Numbered from the stretch's first letter, positions 28,315 through 37,290 are shown. The stretch: 64,000 bases of DNA from Methanoculleus caldifontis (GCF_032842345.1 NZ_WBKO01000001.1:62001-126000), one strand, 5' to 3'. The notes: generated from the sequence alone by a model not told the origin. Numbers and translations: made by a program.

Positions 28315-29030
28315 AGGCGCTCGTCACAGACGTCGACGGCACCATCACCGACCAGCGCCGGCGGATCAACACCGGGGCCGTCGAGGCCATCCGGACGCTC
28401 GTCGACGCCGGTGTGGAGGTCGTCCTTGCGAGCGGCAACACCGTCTGCTTCATGGACGGCCTCTGCAAGATGGTCGGGACGGACGGGACGATCATCGGCG
28501 AGAACGGCGGCGTCTACCGGAGGGAGTTTCCCGGCACCCTCCGGATCGCCGGCGACAAAGACGCCAGCACGGGCGCATTCGAGGTCTTGAGAGATTATTT
28601 TGCCGATAAGGGCACCGACCTCGAACTCTTCAGCGCCCAGTACCGGTTCGCCGACGTGGCATTTGCCCGGAACATCGACCCCGACGAGGCCCGGGCAGTC
28701 ATTCGCGACCGCCACCTCCCGGTCAGGCTGCTCGATACCGGGTTTGCCATCCACCTCCAGGCGCTCGGCGTGAACAAGGGGACGGCGCTCCGCGAGCTTG
28801 CCGGCGAGATGGGGATCCTCCCCTCGGAGATGATGGCCATCGGCGACTCCGAGAACGATATCGAGATGCTCGAGGTTGCCGGCGTCGGCGTCGCGGTTGC
28901 AAATGCTCCGGCCCCGACCCGATCGGCGGCCGACTGGGTCTCAGAAAGAACCTACGGGGACGGCTTCGTCGAAGCGGTAAAAAAGTATTATCCGGACCTC
29001 TTCATCAGGTCCCGCTTAACAACAATATAA
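28308..29030 (+). CDS. Phosphoglycolate phosphatase-type HAD hydrolase
   Basis: A 240-residue HAD-superfamily phosphatase of the archaeal phosphoglycolate phosphatase type (Cof-like cap). Motif I is DVDGTIT with both catalytic Asp, motif II ASGNT, and motif [12 protein letters not shown]. It would hydrolyse 2-phosphoglycolate or another small phosphate ester. The start is GTG 28308, overlapping radA. Its last 43 bases overlap the opposite-strand PRC-barrel gene. Confidence 0.9.
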   Translation: MLKALVTDVDGTITDQRRRINTGAVEAIRTLVDAGVEVVLASGNTVCFMDGLCKMVGTDGTIIGENGGVYRREFPGTLRIAGDKDASTGAFEVLRDYFADKGTDLELFSAQYRFADVAFARNIDPDEARAVIRDRHLPVRLLDTGFAIHLQALGVNKGTALRELAGEMGILPSEMMAIGDSENDIEMLEVAGVGVAVANAPAPTRSAADWVSERTYGDGFVEAVKKYYPDLFIRSRLTTI

Positions 29031-29245
29031 TCTTTTACGTTCTTTACCGCCTCAAACGGCACGAGCATCCTGTCCTCATCCATCCGGTATCCCTCGGTCC
29101 TGAACGTCTTATCCGGTATGACGATCAGGTCGACGATTCCCCCGGAATCGAGGTCGACCATGATGTTCTTGAGAGTCCCGATGAGTACGCCGTCGTCACT
29201 CATCACCCTCTTCTTGGCAAGGGCATGGCAGAATGTTTTGCTCAT
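28988..29245 (-). CDS. PRC-barrel domain protein
   Basis: An 85-residue single-domain protein matching the PRC-barrel fold (VMSDDGVLIGTLKNIMVDLDSGGIVDLIV...[15 protein letters not shown]). Free-standing archaeal PRC-barrels are thought to take part in RNA metabolism or cell-division protein complexes; the precise job is unknown. Tail-to-tail overlap with the phosphatase gene means the two messages are complementary over 43 bases. Confidence 0.88.
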   Translation of the reverse strand: MSKTFCHALAKKRVMSDDGVLIGTLKNIMVDLDSGGIVDLIVIPDKTFRTEGYRMDEDRMLVPFEAVKNVKDYIVVKRDLMKRSG

Positions 29246-29513
29246 ACAGAGCGTGGGGTGTTTGTACTATTTTAAGAATTCCAAATCCTCGAAACGCCGC
29301 AAAACTGGTTTTCCGGGATCCGCATCCCGACAGGATCGCCGCCTGCGCTACCCACGATAAACAACCGGATCTCCCGCAAGAGAGCCCCGTGCCTCCAGGA
29401 CCGGGAGCACGCAGACCGTAATCCTGTGAGCGCCCGAAGGTTGCGTCACGGATACATCCCGATGCCGGGAAAGAATCTTCAGAACCGGGGCGGCGGGGTT
29501 CGTCCCCCCGGAC
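29246..29513. other. Gene-free interval between PRC-barrel and histone genes
   Basis: No gene is seen. It holds the start region of the leftward PRC-barrel gene and, near 29485-29513, a GC-rich inverted sequence with GGGGTTCGTCCCC that resembles a tRNA T-arm but has no acceptor stem or anticodon arm around it. Confidence 0.5.
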
Positions 29514-29524
29514 CGTAAAAAATG
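29514..29524 (-). terminator. Poly-T terminator of the histone gene
   Basis: Read on the minus strand, a run of six T (29517-29522) lies about 17 bases after the histone stop codon. Archaeal termination commonly uses such U-tracts. Confidence 0.6.
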
Positions 29525-29538
29525 GATGCGGGATTGAT

Positions 29539-29748
29539 TCATCTCACGGTCTCGGCAGCCATACGAACGTCGGTTGCCTTGACCGTCTTCCTGCCCGCGT
29601 GACCCGCGAGTTTGATCGCTTCTTTCGCGATCCGTGAGGCGTACTGTTCCATCAGTTTTGCAAGCTCTTCATTGGCATCGGAACTCACACGTTCCGCGCC
29701 GGACTTTTTCACGATTCTGCCAACAGGTGCCAGAGGTATATCAGTCAT
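29539..29748 (-). CDS. Archaeal histone
   Basis: A 69-residue HMf-type histone fold that wraps DNA. It starts PLAPVGRIVKKSGAERVS and continues through the long central helix ELAKLMEQYASRIAKEAIKLA to the last helix RKTVKATDVRMA. This is a full-length single histone fold without tails. It is monocistronic with a strong upstream TATA box and a downstream T-tract, as expected of an abundant chromatin protein. Confidence 0.97.
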   Translation of the reverse strand: MTDIPLAPVGRIVKKSGAERVSSDANEELAKLMEQYASRIAKEAIKLAGHAGRKTVKATDVRMAAETVR

Positions 29749-29831
29749 GTTCTCATTTCCCCCTTTTCATTGAGCTCTGTGAAATGTACTCTCAAACAGA
29801 ACTCGTTTTACAGAAGCACCATAGGTATTCT

Positions 29832-29846
29832 CATATAAATACTTAT
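29832..29846 (-). promoter_or_regulatory. Histone promoter (TATA box)
   Basis: On the minus strand the sequence AGTATTTATATGAG gives a strong TATA box about 90 bases before the histone ATG, in an AT-rich patch that stands out from the GC-rich surroundings. A leader of roughly 60 bases would result. Confidence 0.65.
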
Positions 29847-29892
29847 CCGTCTCCAGAAGGGTCGGAGTGGAAAATTCAGAACGGGGAGGGTA

Positions 29893-30771
29893 TTAAAGTG
29901 AGGGAAAGACCCGAATTATATCGGTCTGGGTAACGATCCCGACGGGCTTCCCGTCCTCGACCACAATCACCCTCCCGATCTCCCGTTCCTTGAACCGGCC
30001 CACGAGTTCATAGAGCCGGATCGACGACGGCGCCTCCACCACATCCGTCGTCATGACCCGTGCCGCAGGCGCATCGAGCGTCAGCCCCTCGTCGAGGCCG
30101 CGGGCGATATCGCTCAGCGTCACGATACCTGCAAGGCTGCCGTCCTCGATCACCGGCGCCCCGTGGATTCGGTGCACGGTAAAGAGCCGTACCGCATCCC
30201 GGAGCGTGGCGTCCAAGGGCAGGGTCAGGAGGGGCGAGGTCATATAGTGCTTGATCGGCTTCTTCGGGAGCGATATCATCTCCGAGACGCTGAAGAGGAG
30301 CGCCTGCTGGTTCTCGTCCATCCCGTAGATCTCGCCCCGGACGACGAGTTTGTTCACCGGCGTCGGCCCGATCGTGACCCTGTCGCCCACCCTGAAGAGT
30401 TTCACGCTCCCGATGATCCGGACCATCGCCTGGCAGAGGTCAGGGTGGCAGAGGGTGGTGAAATCGAGCTCCACGACCCGGACGCCCTTCACCTTCTCCC
30501 CGTCGCGGAAGATCGGCACTTCAAACTGGCTTTCGAGATCCCCGAGGTTCAGCTCCTTGTACGCGCGTGCGGTCGGGCTGTAGCCGCCCTTGGGACCGGG
30601 GACGCCGTCGACAAGGCTGAGCGCCTTCAATGCCTGCATCTGGTTACGGACGGTGCCCGGGTTGCGCTTCAGCACCTCCGCGATCTCCTCACCTTTTATA
30701 GAGTGGGAAGACTGATGATATAAGGTAATCAGGGTTATCAGGATATCCTTCTGAATCGGGGAAAGATCCAT
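29893..30771 (-). CDS. HTH + CBS-pair transcriptional regulator
   Basis: A 292-residue DNA-binding regulator found in methanogens. Residues ~5-70 form a winged helix-turn-helix (ITLITLYHQSSHSIKGEEIAEVLKRN). A middle beta domain of ~90 residues follows (FTTLCHPDLCQAMVRIIGSV, with two Cys). The C-terminus carries two CBS motifs (YMTSPLLTLPLDATLRDAVRLF and VMTTDVVEAPSSIRLYELV) that usually bind adenine nucleotides or SAM. It probably senses energy or SAM state, with unknown target genes. ATG 30771 is chosen; GTG 30780 is possible. It is divergent from the NOG1-like gene, with about 40 bases between them, so both promoters must share this gap. Confidence 0.9.
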   Translation of the reverse strand: MDLSPIQKDILITLITLYHQSSHSIKGEEIAEVLKRNPGTVRNQMQALKALSLVDGVPGPKGGYSPTARAYKELNLGDLESQFEVPIFRDGEKVKGVRVVELDFTTLCHPDLCQAMVRIIGSVKLFRVGDRVTIGPTPVNKLVVRGEIYGMDENQQALLFSVSEMISLPKKPIKHYMTSPLLTLPLDATLRDAVRLFTVHRIHGAPVIEDGSLAGIVTLSDIARGLDEGLTLDAPAARVMTTDVVEAPSSIRLYELVGRFKEREIGRVIVVEDGKPVGIVTQTDIIRVFPSL

Positions 30772-30810
30772 AATTATCACTCATTATACGTTGTTTAAAT
30801 ACATTAGGTT

Positions 30811-31803
30811 GTGCGTGCAGTGGAATTTGAAACCATACCGACCGTTCCGACGGCAGACGAAGTGCTCGACCGGAGTTTTCGCAGGGCAGCAGCCAAGAAG
30901 AAACTGAAGACCAACGTCGACAGGGCAAATGAAGAGTTCGTGAGAGCGGTCGGAAGCGCCATCCACGACAAGCTGAAGAGCGTGGTCAGCTCGTTCCCGA
31001 GCTTCGAGCGCCTTCCCCCCTTCTACCAGGAGGTGACCGATATCCTCCTCTCGCTCGACCGGATGAAGAAGTCCCTCGGCGCCGTCACCTGGGCGGCCGA
31101 CCAGGTCAAGGTCATCGGCTCGGGCTACGCCCGGAACATCCGGTACGCCGATGACACCGATCGGTCCCGGAAACAGGCCGTCGCCCGGATCGCCTCGATC
31201 GTTCACCAGGTGGGAGACGACCTCCTCTTCCTCAATGAGGCCAGGAACATCCTCCGGAAACTCCCGCACGTGACCGAGGAAGACTTCACCGTGGTGGTGG
31301 CGGGGTTCCCGAACGTGGGGAAATCGTCGTTCATCAGGCTCGTCTCGACGGCCGAGCCCGAGATCGCCTCCTACCCGTTCACGACGAAGGGGATCATCGT
31401 CGGCCACCGGGATATCGCCAAACGCGAGCGTATCCAGCTCATCGACACCCCCGGCGTCCTCGAGCGGCCCGCGGACGAGCGGAACCCCATCGAGCGGCAG
31501 GCGGTCAGCGCCATCATCAACACGGCCGACGTCGTCCTTTTCATCCTGGACGCAAGCGAGCACTGCGGTTACTCGCTCGATGAGCAACTGCGGCTCCTCG
31601 ACGAGGTCCGCGGGCTCGTCGACGTGCCGGTGGTGACGGTCGTCAACAAAGCGGATATCCGGGGGATCGAAGGTTATCCGGCGATGTCCACGCTCACCGG
31701 CGACGGGGTGGAGGCGGTCCTCGACCTCCTCCTCACGTTCAGAGTGGCGGCAGCCACCCAAACGAACCTGCGAGAGCCGCCCCAACCAGAAAGCCAGCAA
31801 TAA
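30811..31803 (+). CDS. NOG1-family GTP-binding protein
   Basis: A 330-residue TRAFAC GTPase related to eukaryotic Nog1, which works in large-subunit ribosome assembly. Helical N-terminal domain (residues 1-155), then G1 AGFPNVGKSS, G2 in YPFTTKGI, G3 IDTPG and G4 VVNKADI. The length matches archaeal Nog1-like proteins, which lack the long eukaryotic tail. The start is GTG 30811. The last 65 bases overlap the presenilin homologue on the other strand. Confidence 0.92.
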   Translation: MRAVEFETIPTVPTADEVLDRSFRRAAAKKKLKTNVDRANEEFVRAVGSAIHDKLKSVVSSFPSFERLPPFYQEVTDILLSLDRMKKSLGAVTWAADQVKVIGSGYARNIRYADDTDRSRKQAVARIASIVHQVGDDLLFLNEARNILRKLPHVTEEDFTVVVAGFPNVGKSSFIRLVSTAEPEIASYPFTTKGIIVGHRDIAKRERIQLIDTPGVLERPADERNPIERQAVSAIINTADVVLFILDASEHCGYSLDEQLRLLDEVRGLVDVPVVTVVNKADIRGIEGYPAMSTLTGDGVEAVLDLLLTFRVAAATQTNLREPPQPESQQ

Positions 31804-32647
31804 CCCCGCTGTTCAGGGGTGGGAGCCCCGCCTGGGGCTTCCCCGTGTTGACGAAGTAAAGGAGCACCGCAAGGCCCGCGAGCGACCCGATCATCGCGCC
31901 GAGGGTCGGTGCCGAGAGTATCCAGAGGACCGCGGGCGCATCCACGAAGACGTGCGAGGACACGACGAGGATCGAGGGCATGATCAGGTCTCCCATGCCC
32001 ATCAGGAACGCGCCCCGCTCTTTTCCCTCCTCGATGCTGAGACCTTCCCGCCGGAACGAGTAGTCCGCCCGTTTCGGGACCACGACCATGATCGGGGCTT
32101 TCGTCTCGATGACGCCCTCGGCGAGGGTGATCATGTGCTTTGTCCGGTAGACCGATATCGCGTCGTAGACGGCGAGCAGGACGAGCAGGACGAGCACCGG
32201 CAGGATGGCGAGGGAGATCCCGAAGATGGATGCGACGCCGGCGGAGACCAGCACGCCGAGGACGTCGATGACGTACCACTCCGGGTAGAGGTAGAGGAGC
32301 GCCGTCGCCCCTCCGGCGGCGATGAGCGCCCCGATTGCAGCGACGTCGTTCATCCCGAACGCGAGGATGGAGAGCGCCGAGAAGATGTAGACGAACGTCA
32401 TGAACATGGCAAGGCCGATGAATACGGCGATGAAGCGCCGTCCCCCGAACCGGATCAGGAGGAGGAGGACCAGCGTGAATACGAGCAGCATCCCGATGAA
32501 GAGCAGGGGATTTGCGACCGACTCGGGATCCTCGAACGCAACGAGTCCCGCCGCCTGCATGGGGAGAACGAGGACGATCGCAATCACCTGGACGAACAGG
32601 AGCATAAGGGGCATCCCAAGAAACGGCAGCCAGTCGCGTATCTGCAT
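31739..32647 (-). CDS. Presenilin/SPP-like intramembrane aspartyl protease (PSH)
   Basis: A GxGD aspartyl protease that cuts transmembrane segments. The 302 residues have nine hydrophobic segments, catalytic D162 in LLAVYDAISVY and D220 in MGMGDLIMPS, and the PxL motif near 276-278 (GLPPLN). These positions equal those I remember for the crystallised Methanoculleus marisnigri homologue, and long stretches look the same, which supports the genus call. Its natural substrates are unknown. It is monocistronic, with AT-rich promoter sequence just right of its start. Confidence 0.95.
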   Translation of the reverse strand: MQIRDWLPFLGMPLMLLFVQVIAIVLVLPMQAAGLVAFEDPESVANPLLFIGMLLVFTLVLLLLIRFGGRRFIAVFIGLAMFMTFVYIFSALSILAFGMNDVAAIGALIAAGGATALLYLYPEWYVIDVLGVLVSAGVASIFGISLAILPVLVLLVLLAVYDAISVYRTKHMITLAEGVIETKAPIMVVVPKRADYSFRREGLSIEEGKERGAFLMGMGDLIMPSILVVSSHVFVDAPAVLWILSAPTLGAMIGSLAGLAVLLYFVNTGKPQAGLPPLNSGVIAGFLVGAALAGSFGWLPPL

Positions 32648-32704
32648 TATACTACTCCATTCATTTTAGGTAGGTTAATTAATGCATCCTCATCACTTTA
32701 AAAT

Positions 32705-33019
32705 ATGGAGATTCGCGAACTCATCGGCGACATCGTTCTCACCATCGTGATGGTGGTCTCCACCGTCGTGCTGGTGATGCGGTTCTGGCAGGACCTGGTC
32801 ATAGCGGTCGCTGCAACATTCATGATGCTCTCGCTCGGAGGACTACTCATATCCCTCGGCATGAAGGTCGTCAGCCTCGAGAAGAGTGTTGCGCAGCGGG
32901 AGCGCACCATGCGCGTGAATATGGAGGAGATGGGAAAGACGATGAGCGCCAGATACGACAACACGGTCAGCCACATCGAGGAGATCGTCGACGGGCTCTC
33001 CCGGCGGATGTACCGCTGA
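32705..33019 (+). CDS. Small membrane protein with coiled-coil tail
   Basis: A 104-residue protein not assigned to a family. Residues ~8-60 contain two hydrophobic helices with a short loop (RFWQD) between them. Residues ~60-104 are charged and helical (VSLEKSVAQRERTMRVNMEEMGKTM), likely a coiled coil in the cytosol. It is divergent from the intramembrane protease with about 55 bases between them and lies 48 bases before fen. A role in oligomeric membrane scaffolding is possible but unproven. Confidence 0.72.
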   Translation: MEIRELIGDIVLTIVMVVSTVVLVMRFWQDLVIAVAATFMMLSLGGLLISLGMKVVSLEKSVAQRERTMRVNMEEMGKTMSARYDNTVSHIEEIVDGLSRRMYR

Positions 33020-33067
33020 ACCGGACCGCCATCTTAATGGCTCTTCCCTCACTCATAAGTAGGTAAC

Positions 33068-34069
33068 ATGGGCGTCGCAATTCGGGATATCCTCTCCGAC
33101 TGCAAGGAACCGGTGGCGTGGGAAGACCTCGCCGGTATCGCCGCAGTGGACGCTCACAACGCGCTCTATCAGTTCCTCTCCATCATCCGGCAGCCCGACG
33201 GCACCCCGTTGATGAACGGTGCGGGCCGCGTCACCTCGCACCTCTCCGGCATCCTCTTCCGGACGGTCAACTTCCTGGAGAAGGGAATCCGGCCGGTCTA
33301 CGTCTTCGACGGCAGACCGCCGGAGTTCAAGCAGGGGACGATCGAGGAGCGGCGGCTCGTCCGCGCGAGGGCCGACGAGGCGTGGAAGGCGGCGATCCAG
33401 GAGGGCGATACGGAGGAGGCCTATCGGCAGGCGAGCGCATCCACCCGTATCGACAGCCATATCATCGAGTCGTCCCACGAACTCCTCGACCTCCTCGGGA
33501 TCCCCCGGGTCCAGGCGCCGAGCGAAGGCGAGGCCCAGGCGGCCCACATGGTCCGGAAGGGGATGGCGACCTACGCGGTCTCGCAGGACTACGACTCGCT
33601 CCTCTTCGGCTCCCCGGTCCTGGTGCGGAACCTCACGGTCAGCGGCAGGCGGAAGTCACGGGGACGGACGATCACGGTGAACCCCGAGCGGATCGTCCTC
33701 TCCTCGCTCTCCGACCGCCTCGGCGTGACGCGGGAGCAATTGGTCGAGATCGGGATCCTGGTGGGGACGGACTTCAACCAGGGCGTCCGGGGCGTCGGCG
33801 GCAAGACGGCCTTGAAGATCGTGAAGAAGGGGGAGTTCGCGTCCACGATCGCGGAGAAGATGCCCGACTTCGATCCCGCGCCCGTCCGGGAGTTCTTCCT
33901 CGCCCCGCCCGTCACCGACGACTACGCCCTCGACTGGAGGCCGCCGGATGTCGAAGGCGTCGTCGCGATGCTCTGCGACCGCTACGACTTCTCCGAGGAC
34001 CGGGTCAGGAGTTCCCTCTCGCGGGTCTCGGTGAAGGCGACGCAGAAGACGCTCGACGCCTGGTTCTGA
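33068..34069 (+). CDS. fen: Flap endonuclease 1
   Basis: A structure-specific nuclease that removes 5' flaps during Okazaki-fragment maturation and base-excision repair. The 333 residues show the N-terminal block with metal ligand Asp ([12 protein letters not shown]), [11 protein letters not shown], the internal block [12 protein letters not shown] and [10 protein letters not shown], the helix-hairpin-helix [18 protein letters not shown], and a C-terminal PIP box QKTLDAWF for binding PCNA. All expected residues are present. Confidence 0.97.
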   Translation: MGVAIRDILSDCKEPVAWEDLAGIAAVDAHNALYQFLSIIRQPDGTPLMNGAGRVTSHLSGILFRTVNFLEKGIRPVYVFDGRPPEFKQGTIEERRLVRARADEAWKAAIQEGDTEEAYRQASASTRIDSHIIESSHELLDLLGIPRVQAPSEGEAQAAHMVRKGMATYAVSQDYDSLLFGSPVLVRNLTVSGRRKSRGRTITVNPERIVLSSLSDRLGVTREQLVEIGILVGTDFNQGVRGVGGKTALKIVKKGEFASTIAEKMPDFDPAPVREFFLAPPVTDDYALDWRPPDVEGVVAMLCDRYDFSEDRVRSSLSRVSVKATQKTLDAWF

Positions 34070-34404
34070 TCCGGCGATACGGTCGCGGAAGGCGCCGGGC
34101 GCCCCGGAACAACCCGTTTTTCATCCCGGTGCCTGCTCCGGCGGGCGACACAAGAGATATATGCGAGAACGACCCAGTACGCCGATCGACGAATCTCTAT
34201 AGGAGTTTCGAAGGCAAGACGGAGCGTGCAGGGACCGACACCGAACCAGCGTACTTCCGTTCAAGCGTTCTCGACCACCGTTCACCGCTCTTCTCCCGAT
34301 CGGACCCCTCTCCCTCGACCTCGCACTCGCACCTCTGTCCTCAGAGCAGCGCTGCCAAACCCGGTGATCCCCCGGGACCGCCGCAAGAGCACCAGGTGAT
34401 CCAG
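34070..34404. other. Long leader/intergenic region before DUF2193
   Basis: No gene is recognised in these 335 bases. The only good promoter element is at about 34155-34163, so the downstream message would have an unusually long leader of ~220 bases. It is pyrimidine-rich on the + strand (CTCTTCTCCC, CCCTCTCCCTCGACCTCGC) with few stable hairpins visible by eye. Confidence 0.5.
34154..34164 (+). promoter_or_regulatory. TATA box for DUF2193/DUF2180
   Basis: AGAGATATATG stands in otherwise GC-rich DNA with a purine-rich BRE-like stretch (ACAAGAG) in front. Transcription would start near 34187, about 218 bases before the DUF2193 ATG. Confidence 0.5.
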
Positions 34405-35904
34405 ATGAGAGAACTCTACGAGAAGATGATTAACGAGGCCATGGCCGCCCAGCGGGCGGACGTGAACACGGTCAGGGCGAAGCGCGGCGAGGAGTATGTC
34501 CTCACCGACACAAAACCCTACGTAGATGAAGTCAGGAAGATGACGGCGATCGGCGACCAGAGCCGGGCGGTCATCGACCTCCACAAGAACTCGGTGATCT
34601 CGCACTACGAGACCCTCACCGGCCTTGCGAAGACCGTCCGGCCCGAGGACGACCCGTTCGTCGAGCACTACCAGACCCCGGTGGTGCTCGAGATATTAAA
34701 GGAGCAGGACGAAGCGTTCGCAAAGAGCGTCGACGCCTTCATCCAGGCGGTCGCCGATGCGGAGGCCCGGATCGGGCTTGAGGCGGTGCGGCGCTACGGC
34801 GGGTTCTACGGCCCCACCTGCGTCGTCGACTTCGCGCTGATCCCGGGAAGCACGAGCAACGTCGTGAACCGGGTCCTGAAGCAGACCGAGATCCCCATCG
34901 AGCACAAGCGGGCGATCCTCGCCGCCAAGTCCTGGGCGATGAACACCTCCTACGGATTCGGAGACACCTTCGCCCACGCTCTCGAGGCCGGGGCCACCCC
35001 CGCCGAGGCGACGGCAAAAGAGATCGCGATGATGCAGAAGATCTACCGCGAACCGGTCGAGGCCCAGGCGGAGCTGATGGAGGCCGCCGGGATGACCTCG
35101 TTTGACCCGCGGAAGTACATGAGCGGGTACCGGCGGCGGATGGAATCGACCGTCAGGGCTGCGATCGATGACGGCGTCCATTACGGCAACATCCTGACGA
35201 TCCCGGCCTACAGTGTCGGCGACATCTCGCACCACATCGCGCAGTCGACCTTCAACATGTGCAAGGACGACGTCGTGATGGCGGTTATCGAGGCGGTCAC
35301 GGAGGTGATGGACTCCACGCTCCGGGGAGCGCTCGACTCGTACAAGAGTTACTGGGACGTCCTGACGCTTGCCACCGGCGCATCGGCCGCCGCAACCGAG
35401 TATATCCTCGAACTGGATGCCTTCAGCGCCCCGATGGTCGTCGACCTCCTCACGAAGAGGTTCCACAACTTCGTCCAGGCCTACCCTGCACGGGGAGCCG
35501 CGGCGGAGCTCCACAACTGCGACTTCATGGACATGATCTACCGCGGGTGGAAACTCCTCGACAAGGCCCGGAAGAACCGGAACGGGTCCGACGAGTCCCT
35601 GACCCCCATGATCGGGAAGCACCCCGTCGACCTTGCACCCATCCACGAGAACAAGGTGCTGATGAATCCGCAGTGGTACGCCTACCCGGCCTGCGCGATA
35701 ACCGTCCGGTTCTCGGCCCTGATGCGGCTTGCCGATTACCCGTGCCTCCTGACGAGCGAACCGGTGACGGCGACGATGATGACGAACATCATCGCCCTCG
35801 ATAAGGCCACGGCGGCCGCCCCGGCACGGGCCTGCAAGAACTGCGCCACGACGAGCCTGGTCGATCAGCGGCAACGCTACTGCCAGTGGAAAGAGGCGGT
35901 CTAG
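34405..35904 (+). CDS. DUF2193 family protein (methanogen-associated)
   Basis: A 499-residue soluble protein that I recognise as DUF2193, a family found chiefly in methanogens and without a proven function. It is helical, with a central block TCVVDFALIPGSTSNVVNRV and a Cys/His-rich second half: FNMCKDD, ELHNCDFMD, a CLLT segment and RACKNCATT near the end, which could bind a metal. The start ATG 34405 has AGGTGAT in front. It is followed 11 bases later by a zinc-ribbon-like DUF2180 protein, so the two are a likely functional pair. Confidence 0.8.
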   Translation: MRELYEKMINEAMAAQRADVNTVRAKRGEEYVLTDTKPYVDEVRKMTAIGDQSRAVIDLHKNSVISHYETLTGLAKTVRPEDDPFVEHYQTPVVLEILKEQDEAFAKSVDAFIQAVADAEARIGLEAVRRYGGFYGPTCVVDFALIPGSTSNVVNRVLKQTEIPIEHKRAILAAKSWAMNTSYGFGDTFAHALEAGATPAEATAKEIAMMQKIYREPVEAQAELMEAAGMTSFDPRKYMSGYRRRMESTVRAAIDDGVHYGNILTIPAYSVGDISHHIAQSTFNMCKDDVVMAVIEAVTEVMDSTLRGALDSYKSYWDVLTLATGASAAATEYILELDAFSAPMVVDLLTKRFHNFVQAYPARGAAAELHNCDFMDMIYRGWKLLDKARKNRNGSDESLTPMIGKHPVDLAPIHENKVLMNPQWYAYPACAITVRFSALMRLADYPCLLTSEPVTATMMTNIIALDKATAAAPARACKNCATTSLVDQRQRYCQWKEAV

Positions 35905-35915
35905 AGGGTGTTGCC

Positions 35916-36125
35916 GTGAAGTGCTACATCTGTGCCCTTGAGGGCGGAGAGAGCGAGGCGGTGGCGATCTGCATCGTCTGCGGGATGGGGCTCTGCATGG
36001 AGCACGCCATCCGGAAGGACGTCGACGTCTGGGAGGGCGGCTACCCGCTCCCCAGCAAGCGCGTGAAGGCGCCGTTGCCTCGCATTCTCTGCCCGGAGTG
36101 CTATGCTGCGCTGTATGGGAAGTGA
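35916..36125 (+). CDS. DUF2180-type small zinc-finger protein
   Basis: A 69-residue protein with Cys pairs CYICALEGG, ICIVCGMGLCMEHAI and ILCPECYAALYG: three C-x2-C-like pairs plus a His, so probably two zinc sites. It resembles the DUF2180 family of methanogens. The start is GTG 35916 with AGAGGGTG upstream; the frame is open somewhat further left but the conserved part begins MKCYIC. It may be a chaperone or adaptor for the DUF2193 protein encoded immediately upstream; this is inference. Confidence 0.8.
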   Translation: MKCYICALEGGESEAVAICIVCGMGLCMEHAIRKDVDVWEGGYPLPSKRVKAPLPRILCPECYAALYGK

Positions 36126-36191
36126 GGAGCGCTCGCAGGCCTTCGCGCAACATCAACCCGTAATGATCGGTATCACATATCCGGTGAAAGA

Positions 36192-36935
36192 ATGACAATA
36201 TCCCTTGGAAAACGATTCGTCGCCGAAGCCGTCGGGACGTTCATCCTGGTCTTCTTCGGGGCCGGGGCCGCGGTCGTCACGCTGATGCTCGCGGCAGGGA
36301 CCACCCCGTCGACTCCCTTCAACATCGGGATCGGGGCGCTCGGAGGCCTCGGCGACTGGCTCGCCATAGGGCTCGCCTTCGGTATCGCCGTCGCCGGGTC
36401 CATCTACGCGCTCGGAAGGATCTCGGGTTGCCACATCAACCCGGCGGTGACGATAGCCCTCTTTGCAACCCGCCGGTTCCCGGCCCGCGAGGTGGTCCCG
36501 TACATCGTCGCGCAGTTCGTCGGCGCCGCGGCCGCGAGCCTTCTCTTCGCCTGGACCGTCGGCCCGGACGCCGTCGCCGTCGGAGGACTCGGGGCGACGG
36601 CGCCCTTCCCCGGCATCGGCTACCTGCAGGCGATCGTCATCGAGGCCGTCGGGACGTTCATCCTGATGCTCGTCATCATGGGCGCCGCCGTCGACGAACG
36701 CTCGCCGCCGGGGTTCGCCGGCCTCGCGGTGGGCCTCATCGTCGCGGGCGTCATCACGACGACCGGGAACCTGACCGGTGCGTCGTTGAACCCCGCCCGC
36801 ACGTTCGGGCCCTATCTCGGCGACTGGCTCCTTGCGGGACCGAACCTCTGGGAGTTCTTCCCCATCTACATCATCGGCCCGATCGTCGGTGCGGTGCTCG
36901 CCGCATACCTCTACGATTACCTCTCCGACGTCTGA
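36192..36935 (+). CDS. aqpM: Aquaporin (MIP family)
   Basis: A channel of 247 residues with six membrane helices and two half-helices carrying the NPA motifs (CHINPAVTIALF and SLNPARTFGP). It lets water, and possibly small uncharged solutes, cross the membrane. The N-terminus KRFVAEAVGTFILVFFGAGAA is typical. Archaeal AqpM-type assignment is from overall similarity and host; the selectivity filter was not aligned. It is monocistronic and followed by a repeat region. Confidence 0.93.
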   Translation: MTISLGKRFVAEAVGTFILVFFGAGAAVVTLMLAAGTTPSTPFNIGIGALGGLGDWLAIGLAFGIAVAGSIYALGRISGCHINPAVTIALFATRRFPAREVVPYIVAQFVGAAAASLLFAWTVGPDAVAVGGLGATAPFPGIGYLQAIVIEAVGTFILMLVIMGAAVDERSPPGFAGLAVGLIVAGVITTTGNLTGASLNPARTFGPYLGDWLLAGPNLWEFFPIYIIGPIVGAVLAAYLYDYLSDV

Positions 36936-37083
36936 TACACCCCCACCCATCTTTTGGCGCTTGCTTTCCGGGCGGGAGGAGTAAGAGGCGATCCGCCGCG
37001 GCATCGAACACTCAGGACCCGGTACTTCGCGAAAATGTTTGAAGCAGTTCACTCGGGGATCAGGTCATTGACTTCCCTTCGCA

Positions 37084-37290
37084 ACTCGCACCTGACGGTG
37101 CTCATGCTCCTGCCCTGCAGGCAGTCGCACTTCGCGTTCTTCGCGGCTTCGCGTGAGATTTCAGTACAGGGGGGCACTAAAGCCTCACGCGAAGCCGCGA
37201 AGGCGCGAAGAACAACTTTCCCGAAGGGAACGGAATTCGAGCACAGAGGTGCGAGTTGCGAAAGCAGTGAGCGTGAACATCGGAGATGCA
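37084..37290. repeat. Composite repeat: hairpin family plus palindrome copy 3
   Basis: Left part: hairpins GCACC-TGAC-GGTGC and CTGCC-CTGCA-GGCAG (37088-37125). Middle: the dispersed palindrome (37130-37210) with a 26-base spacer. Right part: TTCCC-GAA-GGGAA, then a decayed GAGCACAGAGGTGCGAG. The left part, reverse-complemented, matches 63715-63760 almost base for base, so the composite itself has been copied. No protein gene is evident here. Confidence 0.8.

Noticed and set aside
29470-29515. Partial tRNA-like element (GGGGTTCGTCCCC)
   Set aside because: Only a T-arm-like hairpin is present; no acceptor, D or anticodon arms can be drawn around it.
34070-34404. Coding extension of the DUF2193 frame leftwards through the fen-DUF2193 gap
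   Set aside because: The frame is open but the translated sequence is low in structure and unlike DUF2193; ATG 34405 has a clear ribosome-binding site.
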